64,000 nt of DNA from Pseudogulbenkiania ferrooxidans 2002 (GCF_000174355.1 NZ_ACIS01000002.1:463497-527496); one strand, 5' to 3'. Shown: positions 48,253 through 57,816, numbered from the stretch's first letter. Program-made: numbers and translations. The notes: a model not told the origin generated them from the letters alone.

Positions 48253-49611
48253 CTAGTGCGAAAACCCCGAGGCCGTTTCGCTGAGGCTCTTGCCCTTGGT
48301 TTCGGGGGCCAGCCATTGCGACACGCCGGCACCGACAGCGGCGATGCCGGCAGCGATCAGAATGGTCACCGAGGGGCCGAGGTTGCTCATGGCCCAGGGC
48401 ATCAGGAACGTACCGAGGCCGGCCCCGATCCGGCTGAAGGCGGCGGCAAAGCCCGTCCCGACCCCGCGGATCTCGGTCGGGAATACTTCGCCCGGGTAGA
48501 TACAGGTCAGCGTACCGCAGCCTGCGTTAAAGAACGAAAACGCGAGGAACAGGCCCAGCACGGCCATCCCCGGCGCATCTGTCCACAAGCCGAGAATCAC
48601 GAGAAGCACGGTGATGATCCACTGCGGCGGCACCGTGAGCACGCGACGGCCCGCCTTGTCGATCAACAGGACCGTGGCCACACTGCCGGCCAACGCCACC
48701 GCAGACAGCCCGACGCCACCGGCCAGACCGCCGCCGAGACCGAATTTCTGCAACACGCTGTCGGCGAACGTGGCGATCGCGAAGTACGGCGTGACGACAC
48801 AGAAAAAGAACAGCGACACGAACAGCGTGGACCGCCAATACTGACGGGAGAACAGCTTCCGGAAACCACCGCCCGAGTGGACCACCTCCCTCTCAATGTC
48901 GGCCAAGTCGGAGGCACTTCCCATATACCGACGCGCCACGGAGCGCGCCTGCTCCGTACGGCCCTTGCTCCACAGCCAGCGCGGCGATTCGGGCATGCCA
49001 AGTCGGCCGAGGAACAACGCCACCGCGATGAACGTGCTCGTGCCGAGAATGTTTCGCCAGCCGAGGTCCGTATGCTGGTTCAGCAGATAGCCCACGACGA
49101 AGGCGAACATAAAACCGGCGTACCAAGCAATGAGGGTCAGGCCCATGAGCCGCCCACGGTGCCGGGCTGGGGAGAATTCCGACAGCATCGGCCAACCAAC
49201 GGAGTATTCTGCGCCGATCGCGACGCCCATCAGCAACCGCACCACGAACAGTTCCAGAGGCGAGTTTGTGAAAAACTGCATGACCGACGCGATCACGAAC
49301 AGCCCGATGTCGAGCATGAACAGCGGTTTGCGGCCGAACTTGTCGCCCGCCCACCCGCCCAACGGCGAGCCGAAGAGAATGCCGAACAGCGCGCCAGCGG
49401 CGATCAGGCCCTCCCAGACCACCGATATGCCGAGCTCGGCAGTCATCTTGCCGGCCACCGGGCCGACAATCCCGAGGATATAACCATCCAGAAACGTGCC
49501 GCCGGTCAGGACAAGGATCATTCTGATCATGAAGCGCCGCTTGAACGCTGCTGATGTCTCATCCTCAATCGCTACGGCGGAAACAACCGCTTCCTTTTGT
49601 AACGAGGTCAT
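48253..49611 (-). CDS. MFS transporter, sugar-porter/metabolite-proton symporter type
   Basis: A 12-helix inner-membrane carrier of 452 residues. Family motifs are GGWAGDKFGRKPLF after helix 2, PESPRWLWSKGR before the central loop and a second-half IDKAGRR. The substrate is not predictable; this branch includes carriers for sugars, aromatic acids and other organic acids. Start 49611 follows AAGGAG at 7 bases; the longer frame to 49710 gives a non-hydrophobic extension without RBS. It stands alone, flanked by 850 bp of non-coding DNA upstream. Confidence 0.87.
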   Translation of the reverse strand: MTSLQKEAVVSAVAIEDETSAAFKRRFMIRMILVLTGGTFLDGYILGIVGPVAGKMTAELGISVVWEGLIAAGALFGILFGSPLGGWAGDKFGRKPLFMLDIGLFVIASVMQFFTNSPLELFVVRLLMGVAIGAEYSVGWPMLSEFSPARHRGRLMGLTLIAWYAGFMFAFVVGYLLNQHTDLGWRNILGTSTFIAVALFLGRLGMPESPRWLWSKGRTEQARSVARRYMGSASDLADIEREVVHSGGGFRKLFSRQYWRSTLFVSLFFFCVVTPYFAIATFADSVLQKFGLGGGLAGGVGLSAVALAGSVATVLLIDKAGRRVLTVPPQWIITVLLVILGLWTDAPGMAVLGLFLAFSFFNAGCGTLTCIYPGEVFPTEIRGVGTGFAAAFSRIGAGLGTFLMPWAMSNLGPSVTILIAAGIAAVGAGVSQWLAPETKGKSLSETASGFSH

Positions 49612-50012
49612 CCATATCTCCTTTGTTTTGCGGCATGCCCGGGACCGGAAGGCGGCGCACACCCGCTCTGTCGGTCGCCACAAACACGCCATTTTCTTAA
49701 AACTGCACAAGCCACGACCACCGGCTGTCTCCCGCCCGGTGGTGCATTACATCGATTGATCGTGCCCCGATCGCCGGAAGAGGAAAAAGGGATTGGTGCC
49801 GTCGCAGCGGCGACAGGTCGTGAAGCACAGTTGCGGTTCGATTGACCGCTTCCTGCGACTCGCACGCGGCCACAGAGCGCTTACCCTAGGCTCTGGCCGG
49901 CCAGCATTCCATGGTCTTCGCCATGCTCATTCATGCCATGCCGATTCTTCACCATGCACGAAACGCGCCAGACGACATCACTTGGGCAGTGCAGTGTATT
50001 AATTGGCACAAG

Positions 50013-50038
50013 TCCGGACGCTAACCCACGCGTCCGGA
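50013..50038. other. 9-bp hairpin in the non-coding region
   Basis: TCCGGACGC-TAACCCAC-GCGTCCGGA, perfect stem. No T-run; role unknown. Confidence 0.4.
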
Positions 50039-50403
50039 ATTCGACAGTAAACGACACCGACACGGGGGTGGGGCGAGCCGCGCAAGAGGCCGGAGGGGAT
50101 CGATTGGAATCTGACAAAGCGATTGTTACTGGGTCAGATCAGTTGGATAAGCCACCGGTGGCGCATTTATTTCAAGAAGAGTGGACGGCTTCTCTCGCCA
50201 TGTGATTTTCAAGACCGTTGCAGAGCCTGTTCAAGGTCTTTTCGCGGCGGCGGCCGAGCTCGGCTGGATGCCGTGCCAGACGAGAGTCCCACCGGGAAGG
50301 AAGACGATACGGAAGCGCTCAGCGCACCCAGCCCGGCACAGGGAAGAACGGCGGCTTGAGCCCCCCCCAACGCGCCCGGCCTTCTCTCTGAGACACGGCA
50401 GAC

Positions 50404-50438
50404 AAAAAAAGCCGGCCCTCCTGGAGGAGGAACCGGCT
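50404..50438 (-). terminator. Terminator of the quaternary-amine binding protein gene
   Basis: On the minus strand AGCCGG...CCGGCT with an inner CCTCC/GGAGG helix is followed by seven T. It lies 27 bp past the stop. Confidence 0.85.
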
Positions 50439-50464
50439 ATTAGGAGCGCTCTACACGCCCGTGC

Positions 50465-51403
50465 TTACTTCGCCAAATACTGATTGACCTTGGTCAGACC
50501 GTCCTTGCCATCAAAAGTTTTCACACCGGCCAGCCAGCCCTTCAGCACGTTCGGGTTCTTCTTCAGGTAGTCACGCGCGGCCTGCTCCGGCTTGACCTTG
50601 TCCATGATCGGACCCATCACGTGGTTTTCCATGTCGGTGGAAAACTGCAGGTTGGTCAAAAGGCGCGCCACGTTCGGACAACGGGTCTGGTAGTCGGTGG
50701 CCATCCCGGTGAACACCTTGGCTTCGCCGAAGTTGGGTCCGAAGACGTCATCCCCTCCGGCCAGATAGTTCATCTTGAACTTGACGTTCATCGGGTGCGG
50801 CTCCCAACCCAGGAACACCACCCATTTCTTCTGGCGGATGGCACGCTCCACTTCCGCCATCATGCCGGCCTCGCTCGACTCGACCAGCTTGAACCCGGAG
50901 AGCCCGAACTGGTTCTTCTTGATCATGTCGTCGATCAGCTTGTTGCCGTCGTTGCCCGGCTCGATGCCGTAGATCCTGCCATCCAGCTTGTCCTTGAACT
51001 TGGCAATGTCGGCGAAGGTCTTGAGACCGCCGGCGGCGACGTAGTCCGGCACCGCCAGGGTGTACTTGGCGCCGACCAGGTTGGGCTTGTCCAGCACCTT
51101 GATCTGGCCCGCCTTGACGAAGGGCTCGATCATCGGGGTCATGCTGGGGTTCCAGTAACCGAGAAAGGCATCGATCTGCTTGTTCTTGATGCCGGCGAAG
51201 GTGATCGGCACCGAGGCGATGGTGGTGACCGGCTTGTAACCCAGCCCTTCCAGCACCACGCTGGCCATGCCGGTGGTGGCGGCGATGTCGGTCCAGCCGA
51301 CGTCGGCGAAACGCACCTTCTGGCATTGGGCCGGATCGTTCGCCATCGCCATGCTGGTGAACGCACCCATGACGAGCGCTCCTGCAATCTTGTACAGCTT
51401 CAT
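50465..51403 (-). CDS. cbcX: Choline/betaine-type ABC transporter binding protein
   Basis: A periplasmic OpuAC-family receptor of 312 residues for quaternary amines. The signal peptide ends after MAMA (residue 21). Aromatic residues expected for a cation-pi cage are present: VGWTDI, LGYWNPSM, YTLAVPDY and LGWEPHPMN, the last close to ChoX. It could be CbcX (betaine), BetX (choline) or CaiX (carnitine) by Pseudomonas naming; ChoX-like choline/betaine binding is my best reading. It has its own promoter and terminator, separated from cbcV-cbcW by gbdR. RBS GAGAGGTG. Confidence 0.88.
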   Translation of the reverse strand: MKLYKIAGALVMGAFTSMAMANDPAQCQKVRFADVGWTDIAATTGMASVVLEGLGYKPVTTIASVPITFAGIKNKQIDAFLGYWNPSMTPMIEPFVKAGQIKVLDKPNLVGAKYTLAVPDYVAAGGLKTFADIAKFKDKLDGRIYGIEPGNDGNKLIDDMIKKNQFGLSGFKLVESSEAGMMAEVERAIRQKKWVVFLGWEPHPMNVKFKMNYLAGGDDVFGPNFGEAKVFTGMATDYQTRCPNVARLLTNLQFSTDMENHVMGPIMDKVKPEQAARDYLKKNPNVLKGWLAGVKTFDGKDGLTKVNQYLAK

Positions 51404-51564
51404 GACTCACCTCTCCGATGCAATTTATAAGAATTGGCCGGTGCATGCCGCACCGTGTTTTGACAGCCAAGAAAACCGACGGTCGCCAGCAGATTGCCAC
51501 GTCAGGAAGGGACAACTTGTTCGATGGCGACCACGATTTGCCGTGAAACGTCGTCTGGATGGAC

Positions 51565-51603
51565 AACGGCCCCGGTAGAAGACACTGTCTTGCCGGGGCC
51601 GTT
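51565..51603 (-). terminator. Hairpin after gbdR
   Basis: AACGGCCCCGG and CCGGGGCCGTT form a perfect 11-bp stem around 17 bases, 10 bp past the gbdR stop. No T-run, so it may be an imperfect terminator. Confidence 0.6.
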
Positions 51604-51612
51604 CCTGAAGCC

Positions 51613-52596
51613 TTACATGATGGCGGCTTCGAGCGTTACCTGTTGACGCTCACGGCTCGGCGGGTAACCGAACAGGCTGCGGTAGGACTTGGAAAAATGC
51701 GACGAGGACAGGAAACCGGTAGCGACGGTCACTTCCATCACGCTCATATTGGTCTGCAGCAGCAGCTCGCGCGCGCGGCGCAGGCGCAGGTCGAGGTAAT
51801 ACTGCGCCGGCGTGCTGCCGAGATAGCGTTTGAACAGACGCTCGAGGTGGCGCAGCGACACGCCGAGCTCCGCAGCCAGCTCGTCGAGCGAGCGCGGATT
51901 CTCGATGTTCATCTCCATGGCCAGCGCGGCGTCGATCAATGATTCGTGACCGGTACCGACGCGCGCCAGCAAGGGGATGTGCTGGTGGTCGTGCTGGTCG
52001 CGGATGCGGTCGACGATGAACTGCTCCGACACGTCCGCCGCCAGGCTCTTGCCGCCCTTGAAGCGGATCAGGTTGCACATCAGGTCGAGCGGCGCGGTGC
52101 CACCGCTACAGGTGAAGCGATCGCGGTCGATCACGAACAATTCGCTGGAGAACAGTACCTTGGGGAACTCCTCGCGGATGGCCGAAAGGTTTTCCCAGTG
52201 GATGCTGCTGCGGTAGCCGTTGAGCACGCCAGCCTTGGCCAGCGCGAAGGAGCCGGTGCAGACCGCCCCCAGCGGCACGTCGGCGGCGGCAAAACGGCGG
52301 ATCACCGACAGCACCTGATCAGTGACCGCTTCACGCACCTGGATGCCGCCGCAGACGATGAGCAGGTCATACTCCGACGGGTCGGCCGGCGCCGTGATCG
52401 GCGCCACCGACAGGCCATTGCTGGCTGCCACCGGCTGACCGTCACAGGACAGCACCGACCAGCGGTAAAGCCTCTTGCGCGACAGGTGGTTGGCCATGCG
52501 CAGCGGCTCCACCGCGTTGGTGAAGGCGATCATGGAAAAGTTGGGCAACATCAGGAAACCGATATGTGCCAGCGAACCGAGTTGCTGCGGGCTCAT
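51613..52596 (-). CDS. gbdR: GbdR-like AraC-family regulator (GATase1-like sensor)
   Basis: A 327-residue regulator with an N-terminal DJ-1/PfpI-like domain (about 10-190; VCGGIQVREAV, GAVCTGSFALAKAGVL) and a C-terminal AraC helix-turn-helix pair (about 225-320; SLDELAAELGVSLRHLERLFKRYLG and the motif VATGFLSSSHFSKSYRSLFGYPP). GbdR in Pseudomonas activates gbc, dgc and transporter genes in response to glycine betaine and dimethylglycine. Neighbours here are exactly those targets. CdhR (carnitine) has the same build and cannot be excluded from sequence alone. RBS AGGAGG. Confidence 0.88.
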   Translation of the reverse strand: MSPQQLGSLAHIGFLMLPNFSMIAFTNAVEPLRMANHLSRKRLYRWSVLSCDGQPVAASNGLSVAPITAPADPSEYDLLIVCGGIQVREAVTDQVLSVIRRFAAADVPLGAVCTGSFALAKAGVLNGYRSSIHWENLSAIREEFPKVLFSSELFVIDRDRFTCSGGTAPLDLMCNLIRFKGGKSLAADVSEQFIVDRIRDQHDHQHIPLLARVGTGHESLIDAALAMEMNIENPRSLDELAAELGVSLRHLERLFKRYLGSTPAQYYLDLRLRRARELLLQTNMSVMEVTVATGFLSSSHFSKSYRSLFGYPPSRERQQVTLEAAIM

Positions 52597-52685
52597 GGTG
52601 ACCTCCTAGTTCTCTGTGAGTGTGCGGACATTCGGGGCGCCTCGTGACGGGCGCTGCTAAATCAATCAGAACTTATGGGCACAGC

Positions 52686-52727
52686 AAAAAACAGGCCAGC
52701 CCCGCCACCGGCCAGCGGCGGCGGGGC
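52686..52727 (-). terminator. Terminator of cbcV-cbcW
   Basis: GCCCCGCC...GGCGGGGC hairpin followed on the minus strand by TGGCCTG and TTTTTT. It lies 14 bp past the cbcW stop. Confidence 0.75.
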
Positions 52728-52740
52728 CCGACGACCAGAC

Positions 52741-53613
52741 TTAACTCTGGCGTGCCGCTTGGCCTCGGCCGAAGCTTTCGGTCAGGCGGTCCAGGATGAT
52801 GGCGAGCAATACCACGGCCAGACCACTCTCGAAGCCGAGACCGACATCGAGGCGCTGGATGCTCGACAGCACGTCGTTGCCGAGGCCACCGGCCCCCACC
52901 ATCGAGGCGATGATCACCATCGACAGCGCCATCATGATGGTCTGGTTCACGCCCGCCATGATCGCCGGCAGCGCGATCGGCAACTGCACCTTGAACAAGA
53001 GCTGGGTCGAGGTACAGCCGAAGGCATGGCCGGCCTCGACCTGTTCCTTGTTGACCTGGCGAATCCCCAGGCTGGTCAGGCGCACCGCCGGCGGCACGGC
53101 AAACACCACGGTCGCCAGGATGCCCGGTACGCGGCCCAGGCCGAAGAACATCGCGGCCGGGATCAGGTAGACGAAGGCCGGCATGGTCTGCATGAAGTCG
53201 AGCACTGGGCGCACCAGGGTATTGACGCGCTTGCTGCGCGCACACCAGATGCCGGTGGGGATGCCGATCATCAGGCTGATCAGCGTGGCCGACAGCGTCA
53301 GCGCCAGCGTCGACACGGTCTGCGGCCAGAAGCCGGTGCCGAAGATCAGCGCCAAGGCGGCCAATACGAAACCGGCGAAACGCCAGCCCAGGCGCCATAC
53401 GCCGAGACCGATGAAGAAGCCCATGATCAGCCAGGGCGGCAGCGACAGCAGCGCCACCTCGATCGACTCGGCGAACAGGTCGACCGCGCGGCCGAAGGCG
53501 TCGAAGGCACCGCCGTTATGGTCCAGCAGGAAATGGATGAACTGGTTGACCCATTCACCGATAGGCAGGAAATCGTGCGGGTTGGTGATTAGGTGATGCA
53601 AGAAGTCGGACAT
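52741..53613 (-). CDS. cbcW: Quaternary-amine ABC transporter permease
   Basis: An inner-membrane permease of the ProW/ChoW type, 290 residues, about seven helices. The binding-protein-dependent signature is EAGHAFGCTSTQLLFKVQLPIALPAIMAGVNQ around residue 195. It works with CbcV and the separate binding protein. Start 53613 has GGAG upstream. It follows cbcV by 64 bp on the same strand. Confidence 0.92.
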   Translation of the reverse strand: MSDFLHHLITNPHDFLPIGEWVNQFIHFLLDHNGGAFDAFGRAVDLFAESIEVALLSLPPWLIMGFFIGLGVWRLGWRFAGFVLAALALIFGTGFWPQTVSTLALTLSATLISLMIGIPTGIWCARSKRVNTLVRPVLDFMQTMPAFVYLIPAAMFFGLGRVPGILATVVFAVPPAVRLTSLGIRQVNKEQVEAGHAFGCTSTQLLFKVQLPIALPAIMAGVNQTIMMALSMVIIASMVGAGGLGNDVLSSIQRLDVGLGFESGLAVVLLAIILDRLTESFGRGQAARQS

Positions 53614-53677
53614 GGCTGGATGCTCCATTCAGGGACGCGCCGCGGGCGCCGTCCACAAGATTTGTTCGGGACGACGG

Positions 53678-54856
53678 TCAGTGGGCGCTTTGCAGGCGAT
53701 GTGCGGACAGCTTGGACAGCACGCTGGTGGCAGTGATCACGCCGAGGTAGCGGCCCTCGCCATCGGCCACCGGCAGCGGCTCGCTCTGTCCCAACAGGCG
53801 CTGCAGCACATCCGGCAGACAGGAGGCCGGAGCGACCGGGGACACCGGCACACAACGTTCGCTCGGGATGCAGCCTTCGCTGCGCAGCGTTTCGCGGCCA
53901 ACCAGGCCCAGCAGCTTGTGGTCCTTGGAGACACAGGCCACCCAGCTGTGCTTGTCGAGTTCAGCGTGGTTGGCGGGGTGGCCGTTCACCACCAGGCCGG
54001 CCGCGCTCGGGTCGATCAGGTCCTTGGCTTGCAGATAGCGCGACGTGTCCACGCTCTTGAAGAACTCGCGCACGTAGTCGTCGGCCGGGTTCTCGATGAT
54101 CTCTTGCGGCGTCCCCACCTGCACCAGCCGGCCGCCTTCCATGATGGCAATGCGGGTACCGATACGCAGCGCTTCTTCCAGATCGTGCGAGACGAAGAAG
54201 ATGGTGCGGCTCTGGCCGCGCTGCAGGTCGAGCAGGATGTCCTGCATCTCGGCGCGCTTGAGCGGGTCGAGCGCGGAGAACGCTTCGTCCATCAGCATCA
54301 GCGACGGGTTGACCGCCAGCGCGCGCACCAGGCCGACGCGCTGCTGCATGCCGCCCGACAGTTCGTGCGGGGACTTGCGGGCAAACGGCGCCAGGCCGAC
54401 CTGCTCCAGCACCTTCATCGCGCGGGCTTCGCGTTCCGTGCGGCCCATCCCGGCGATTTCCAGACCGAAGGCGGCGTTCTCCAGCACCGAGCGGTGCGGC
54501 ATCAGGGCGAAGCTCTGGAACACCATGCTCATGTCGCGGCGGCGCAGCGCCACCAGTTCCGGTTGCGACAGCCGGGTGATATCCTGGCCATCGAGCAGGA
54601 TGCGTCCGTCGGTCGGGTCCATCAGGCGGTTGATCAGACGGATCAGCGAGGACTTGCCCGAGCCCGACAAGCCCATCAGCACAAAGATTTCGCCCTCGTC
54701 GACCGAGAACGACACGTTGTTGACGCCGACCACCTGACCGGTTTTGGCAAACACGGTTTCCTTGCTCTCACCCGCCTTCAGGAGCCGCATGGCGTCCTGC
54801 GGCTTGTCGCCGAATACCTTGTACAGGTTCTCCACAACGATCTTGCCAGACTGCAT
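53678..54856 (-). CDS. cbcV: Quaternary-amine ABC transporter ATPase
   Basis: ATP-binding subunit of 392 residues. Walker A is GLSGSGKSS, signature is LSGGMQQRVGLVRAL, Walker B is LMLMDEAFSALD, and the H-loop is VSHDLEEA. The C-terminal third (about 280-385) carries CBS-like repeats as in ProV/OpuA, which often sense ionic strength. It heads cbcV-cbcW with AGGAG as RBS. Confidence 0.93.
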   Translation of the reverse strand: MQSGKIVVENLYKVFGDKPQDAMRLLKAGESKETVFAKTGQVVGVNNVSFSVDEGEIFVLMGLSGSGKSSLIRLINRLMDPTDGRILLDGQDITRLSQPELVALRRRDMSMVFQSFALMPHRSVLENAAFGLEIAGMGRTEREARAMKVLEQVGLAPFARKSPHELSGGMQQRVGLVRALAVNPSLMLMDEAFSALDPLKRAEMQDILLDLQRGQSRTIFFVSHDLEEALRIGTRIAIMEGGRLVQVGTPQEIIENPADDYVREFFKSVDTSRYLQAKDLIDPSAAGLVVNGHPANHAELDKHSWVACVSKDHKLLGLVGRETLRSEGCIPSERCVPVSPVAPASCLPDVLQRLLGQSEPLPVADGEGRYLGVITATSVLSKLSAHRLQSAH

Positions 54857-55087
54857 CGCTTTCTCCTTTGCCTCGGCGTGGCCGATGTACGATGAAACAG
54901 CACCGTGCCGGACACCTCACCCACGACAGGTGGAAAAGGGCCTGATTCGCCTCAACAGTTGTAATAATTGATCTTAATCAAGGCAAAAGATAGGGGGGTT
55001 CGGCTAGGCAAAACAATCGACAGTCGACGGCAACTTGTCTTTAAACGACATCCGAGTCCCCCGCACCAGAACGGTAAGACATTGAAG

Positions 55088-55124
55088 AAAAAGGGCTGTT
55101 CGTGCACCACGAGCAGCCCTTTTT
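55088..55124. terminator. Bidirectional terminator
   Basis: AAAAAGGGCTGTTCGTG and its complement CACGAGCAGCCCTTTTT, 3-base loop, A- and T-runs on both sides. Confidence 0.85.
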
Positions 55125-55187
55125 CAGTGCATGTGCACTGGCAGCAATACAACACCAAGACGGGTCTGAGCGGCCGGATACCGCCAG

Positions 55188-55215
55188 TAAAACAAAGCCG
55201 GCACGAAGGCCGGCT
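55188..55215 (-). terminator. Terminator of gbcB
   Basis: AGCCGGC...GCCGGCT hairpin followed on the minus strand by TTGTTTTA, 11 bp past the gbcB stop. Confidence 0.7.
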
Positions 55216-55226
55216 ATGATAATCAG

Positions 55227-56330
55227 TTAACGGTCGAGCACGAGAGGGGTCAGCGGGATGCTGCAGCACGGCAGTATCCAGCCTTGGTCGATCTCGCGCT
55301 GGCGGATGCCACCGCCGTGCTTCATGTCGACCTTGCCTTCCAGCAGCTTGGTCTTGCAGGTACCACACACCCCCTGCGAGCACGAGGACGGCAAGCGCAA
55401 TCCCTGTTGCTGCGCTGCGGCCAGCACGGTCTGTCCCGGTGCGGTGGTAATGACGTCGCCGAGCTTGGCGAAACGAACTTCGAAACCGCCCTCGCACCCC
55501 GCCGTCTCGGCCTGACACCCGGCCTCCTCCACCACGGGAGACGCCGCCAATTCGGCGAAATTGAAACTTTCCTCGTGATACAGCGCCATGTCGTAGCCGG
55601 CGTCGGTCAGCAGTTTGCGCACCGCGGACATGTACGGCGCCGGGCCACAGCAGTAGACCGCGCGCTGGCGGAAATCGGGTACCAGCCGCTCCAATGCAGG
55701 CAGATCGAGGAAACCTTCCAGGCCATGCCACTCCGGCTCGGGGTGGCGGCTTTGCACAATGGCCGCCTGGCGGAAGCCGGGGCGCATGCGCGCGATCTGC
55801 ACCAGTTCATGACGGAAGATCAGGTCGGCCGGGGTACGCGCGCTGTGCACGAAGGCGATGTCGAGCTGCGGACCAAGGTCGGCGAGCGCCCGGCTCATCG
55901 ACATCAGCGGGGTAATGCCGCTGCCCGCCGACAGGAACAAGTAAGACCGGACAGGGGCGGAGGCGTAGCTGAATTCGCCGGAGGGCCCCAGCACGCTGAC
56001 GAGCTGCCCCGGTTTCATGTTGTCGTGCAGCCAGTTGGAGACCTGACCGCCCGGCACGCGCTTGACGGTGATGGTGACGGTGTCGGGCCGCGTCGGCGTC
56101 GACGACAGGGTGTAACAGCGGTTGACGGTTTGGCCGTCGATCTCCAGCTCCAGCGTGATGAACTGGCCCGGCAGATAGGCGAAGCGGCGCGCCGGTACGG
56201 CACGGAAAGTGAAGGTGCGCACGTCGTGGGTTTCGTCGTGCACGGCCACGCATTCGAGCGTGTCGTCCACCCCGGGCTGCCAGTACGGTGCCGGTTCGGT
56301 GAAGATGGCGGAGTGGATGGGTGCATTCAT
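55227..56330 (-). CDS. gbcB: GbcB, reductase of glycine betaine monooxygenase
   Basis: A flavoprotein-ferredoxin reductase of 367 residues passing electrons from NAD(P)H to GbcA. FAD-binding RCYTLSSTP (residue 70 region), NAD-binding SAGSGITPLMSM and the CGPAPYM motif are present. The C-terminal plant-type 2Fe-2S domain has CSQGVCGTC plus a later Cys (LPCCS). It is downstream of gbcA by 148 bp with a terminator between, so it may have its own promoter. Confidence 0.93.
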   Translation of the reverse strand: MNAPIHSAIFTEPAPYWQPGVDDTLECVAVHDETHDVRTFTFRAVPARRFAYLPGQFITLELEIDGQTVNRCYTLSSTPTRPDTVTITVKRVPGGQVSNWLHDNMKPGQLVSVLGPSGEFSYASAPVRSYLFLSAGSGITPLMSMSRALADLGPQLDIAFVHSARTPADLIFRHELVQIARMRPGFRQAAIVQSRHPEPEWHGLEGFLDLPALERLVPDFRQRAVYCCGPAPYMSAVRKLLTDAGYDMALYHEESFNFAELAASPVVEEAGCQAETAGCEGGFEVRFAKLGDVITTAPGQTVLAAAQQQGLRLPSSCSQGVCGTCKTKLLEGKVDMKHGGGIRQREIDQGWILPCCSIPLTPLVLDR

Positions 56331-56442
56331 GATCGTGCCCTACCTGTGTAAGCCTGCTTCGCGTCTTGCCGCCCGGGCCGGTTCGGGCGTTGCGCCCGCC
56401 CTGCCCGCTCGCGACAAATGGTGAACAGGTTCTGAAAACTTG

Positions 56443-56469
56443 AAAAACGGGCCGGCCGGCGCCGGCCCG
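56443..56469 (-). terminator. Terminator of gbcA
   Basis: CGGGCCGGC-GCCG-GCCGGCCCG followed on the minus strand by TTTTT, 10 bp past the gbcA stop. Confidence 0.85.
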
Positions 56470-56478
56470 TGGACGGAT

Positions 56479-57738
56479 TTACTCCAGCCCGGCGCTCAGG
56501 CGGTTGATGTACCACTCGGAGAACTTCTCGACCAGCGTCTCGGTGTACGGCGAGTACGGGCCGGGCTGGTAGGCCGAGCTCTTGGCACCTTGATGGGATT
56601 CTTCCACCAGGCGACGGTCCTGGTCGTTGGTGGCGTTCCACACCGCAGTGAGGTTCTCGACGTCGTAATCGACGCCTTCCACGGCGTCCTTGTGCACCAG
56701 CCACTTGGTACGCACCAGCGTGGTGTCGGCCGTCAGCGGAATCACGCTGAAGGTGACGATGTGGTCGGCCATGAAGTGGTGCCAGGAGTTGGGCTGGGTC
56801 CAGAACGACAGGCCACCGATCGAGGCATCCTTGAAGTCGGCCAGGAGCTTCTTGCACGCGGCCTTGGTGTCCAGCGTCTGCGACTGGCCGGCGCGGTCGA
56901 GCGGCATGCGCATGGTGCGGAAGCCGGTGACGTCGGAAAGGCGCTCGACTTCGGTCGAGGGCAGGCCACAGGACTCCCAGTGCTGGTGACGATCGGCCAC
57001 CATCTCGTCGTACTGACGGAGCCCCTCGGCGGTTTCGGCCTTGGGCGCGAAGCCGTAGCTATAGGCGAACAGCGACACGGTCAGTTCGGGGTGGTTGGCG
57101 GTGCAGTGGTAGCACTCGCGGTTGTTTTCCAGCGTGAGCTTCCAGTTGCCCTGCTCGATGATGTCGACCTGCACCGCGACCTTGCAGTCGTCGATCTTGT
57201 GCGGGGCGATGTACGGGGTCATGGCCTCGGCCATGACGTCGAAGTCTTCCGGCGGGTTATCGGCCAGGCAGATGAACAGCAGGCCGGACATGTTGCGCAC
57301 GTGCACCGGCTTGAGGCTGTGATGCGATAGGTCGAAACCTTCGGCCATGTGGTCGGCGAAGATCAGCTTGCCGGTCAGGTCGTAAGTCCACTGGTGGTAC
57401 GGGCACACCAGGTTGCCGACCGTGCCCTTCTCTTCCGCACACAGACGCGAGCCGCGGTGACGGCAGACGTTGTGGAAGGCACGGATTTCGTTGTCGTCGT
57501 CGCGCACGATCAGGATCGGCTGCGAGCCGATCTGCACGGTCATGTAATCACCCGCCTCCGGCACGTCGATCGACACGCCGACATAGATCCAGTGCTTGCC
57601 GAAGATGTGCTCCATGTCGGCGTCGAATACCGCCGGCGAGGTGTAGAACGGCGCTTCCAGGCTGTAACCCGGCACACGGCGGGCCACCAGTTCGCGCAAG
57701 TTCAGGCTCGGATGAAACGCGATCGTGCTGCTGGTCAT
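56479..57738 (-). CDS. gbcA: GbcA, Rieske oxygenase of glycine betaine demethylation
   Basis: A Rieske non-heme iron monooxygenase of 419 residues that removes one methyl group of glycine betaine as formaldehyde, giving dimethylglycine. The Rieske cluster is CRHRGSRLC...CPYHQWTYD (about 92-117), and the mononuclear iron site is NNRECYHCTANHPE (about 205-218). GGAG lies before the start. It is separated from etfB by a weak hairpin and is a probable GbdR target. Confidence 0.95.
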   Translation of the reverse strand: MTSSTIAFHPSLNLRELVARRVPGYSLEAPFYTSPAVFDADMEHIFGKHWIYVGVSIDVPEAGDYMTVQIGSQPILIVRDDDNEIRAFHNVCRHRGSRLCAEEKGTVGNLVCPYHQWTYDLTGKLIFADHMAEGFDLSHHSLKPVHVRNMSGLLFICLADNPPEDFDVMAEAMTPYIAPHKIDDCKVAVQVDIIEQGNWKLTLENNRECYHCTANHPELTVSLFAYSYGFAPKAETAEGLRQYDEMVADRHQHWESCGLPSTEVERLSDVTGFRTMRMPLDRAGQSQTLDTKAACKKLLADFKDASIGGLSFWTQPNSWHHFMADHIVTFSVIPLTADTTLVRTKWLVHKDAVEGVDYDVENLTAVWNATNDQDRRLVEESHQGAKSSAYQPGPYSPYTETLVEKFSEWYINRLSAGLE

Positions 57739-57780
57739 GATGATAGTTCTCCAAAAACAACGCTGCTTCGGGTTATAAAG

Positions 57781-57799
57781 CCGCCCCCGGGTGGGGCGG
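57781..57799 (-). terminator. Hairpin between etfB and gbcA
   Basis: CCGCCCC-CGGGT-GGGGCGG stem followed on the minus strand by CTTTAT. A weak terminator or processing site after etfB. Confidence 0.5.
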
Positions 57800-57816
57800 G
57801 TGGCGGCAAGTTGTTG

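Larger units (their letters stand above)
49612..50464. other. Long non-coding region between MFS and choline-type binding protein genes
   Basis: 853 bp. It holds the MFS promoter (near 49620-49700), a 9-bp hairpin (50013-50038) and the terminator at 50404-50438. Open frames here have no RBS or recognisable domain. It is less GC-rich than neighbours around 49900-50200, and may be remnant DNA. Confidence 0.45.
54857..55226. other. Intergenic region between cbcV and gbcB
   Basis: 370 bp holding the cbcVW promoter and two terminators (55088-55124 and 55188-55215). A GbdR site is expected near cbcV, but I could not identify one by eye. Confidence 0.45.

Noticed and set aside
49933-50205. A 90-codon plus-strand frame in the long non-coding region
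   Set aside because: No RBS, no domain, and composition unlike a protein.
50215-50245. GCAGAGCCTGTTCAAGGTC as an insertion-sequence end
   Set aside because: It resembles ends of some IS elements, but no matching inverted end or transposase remnant is present.
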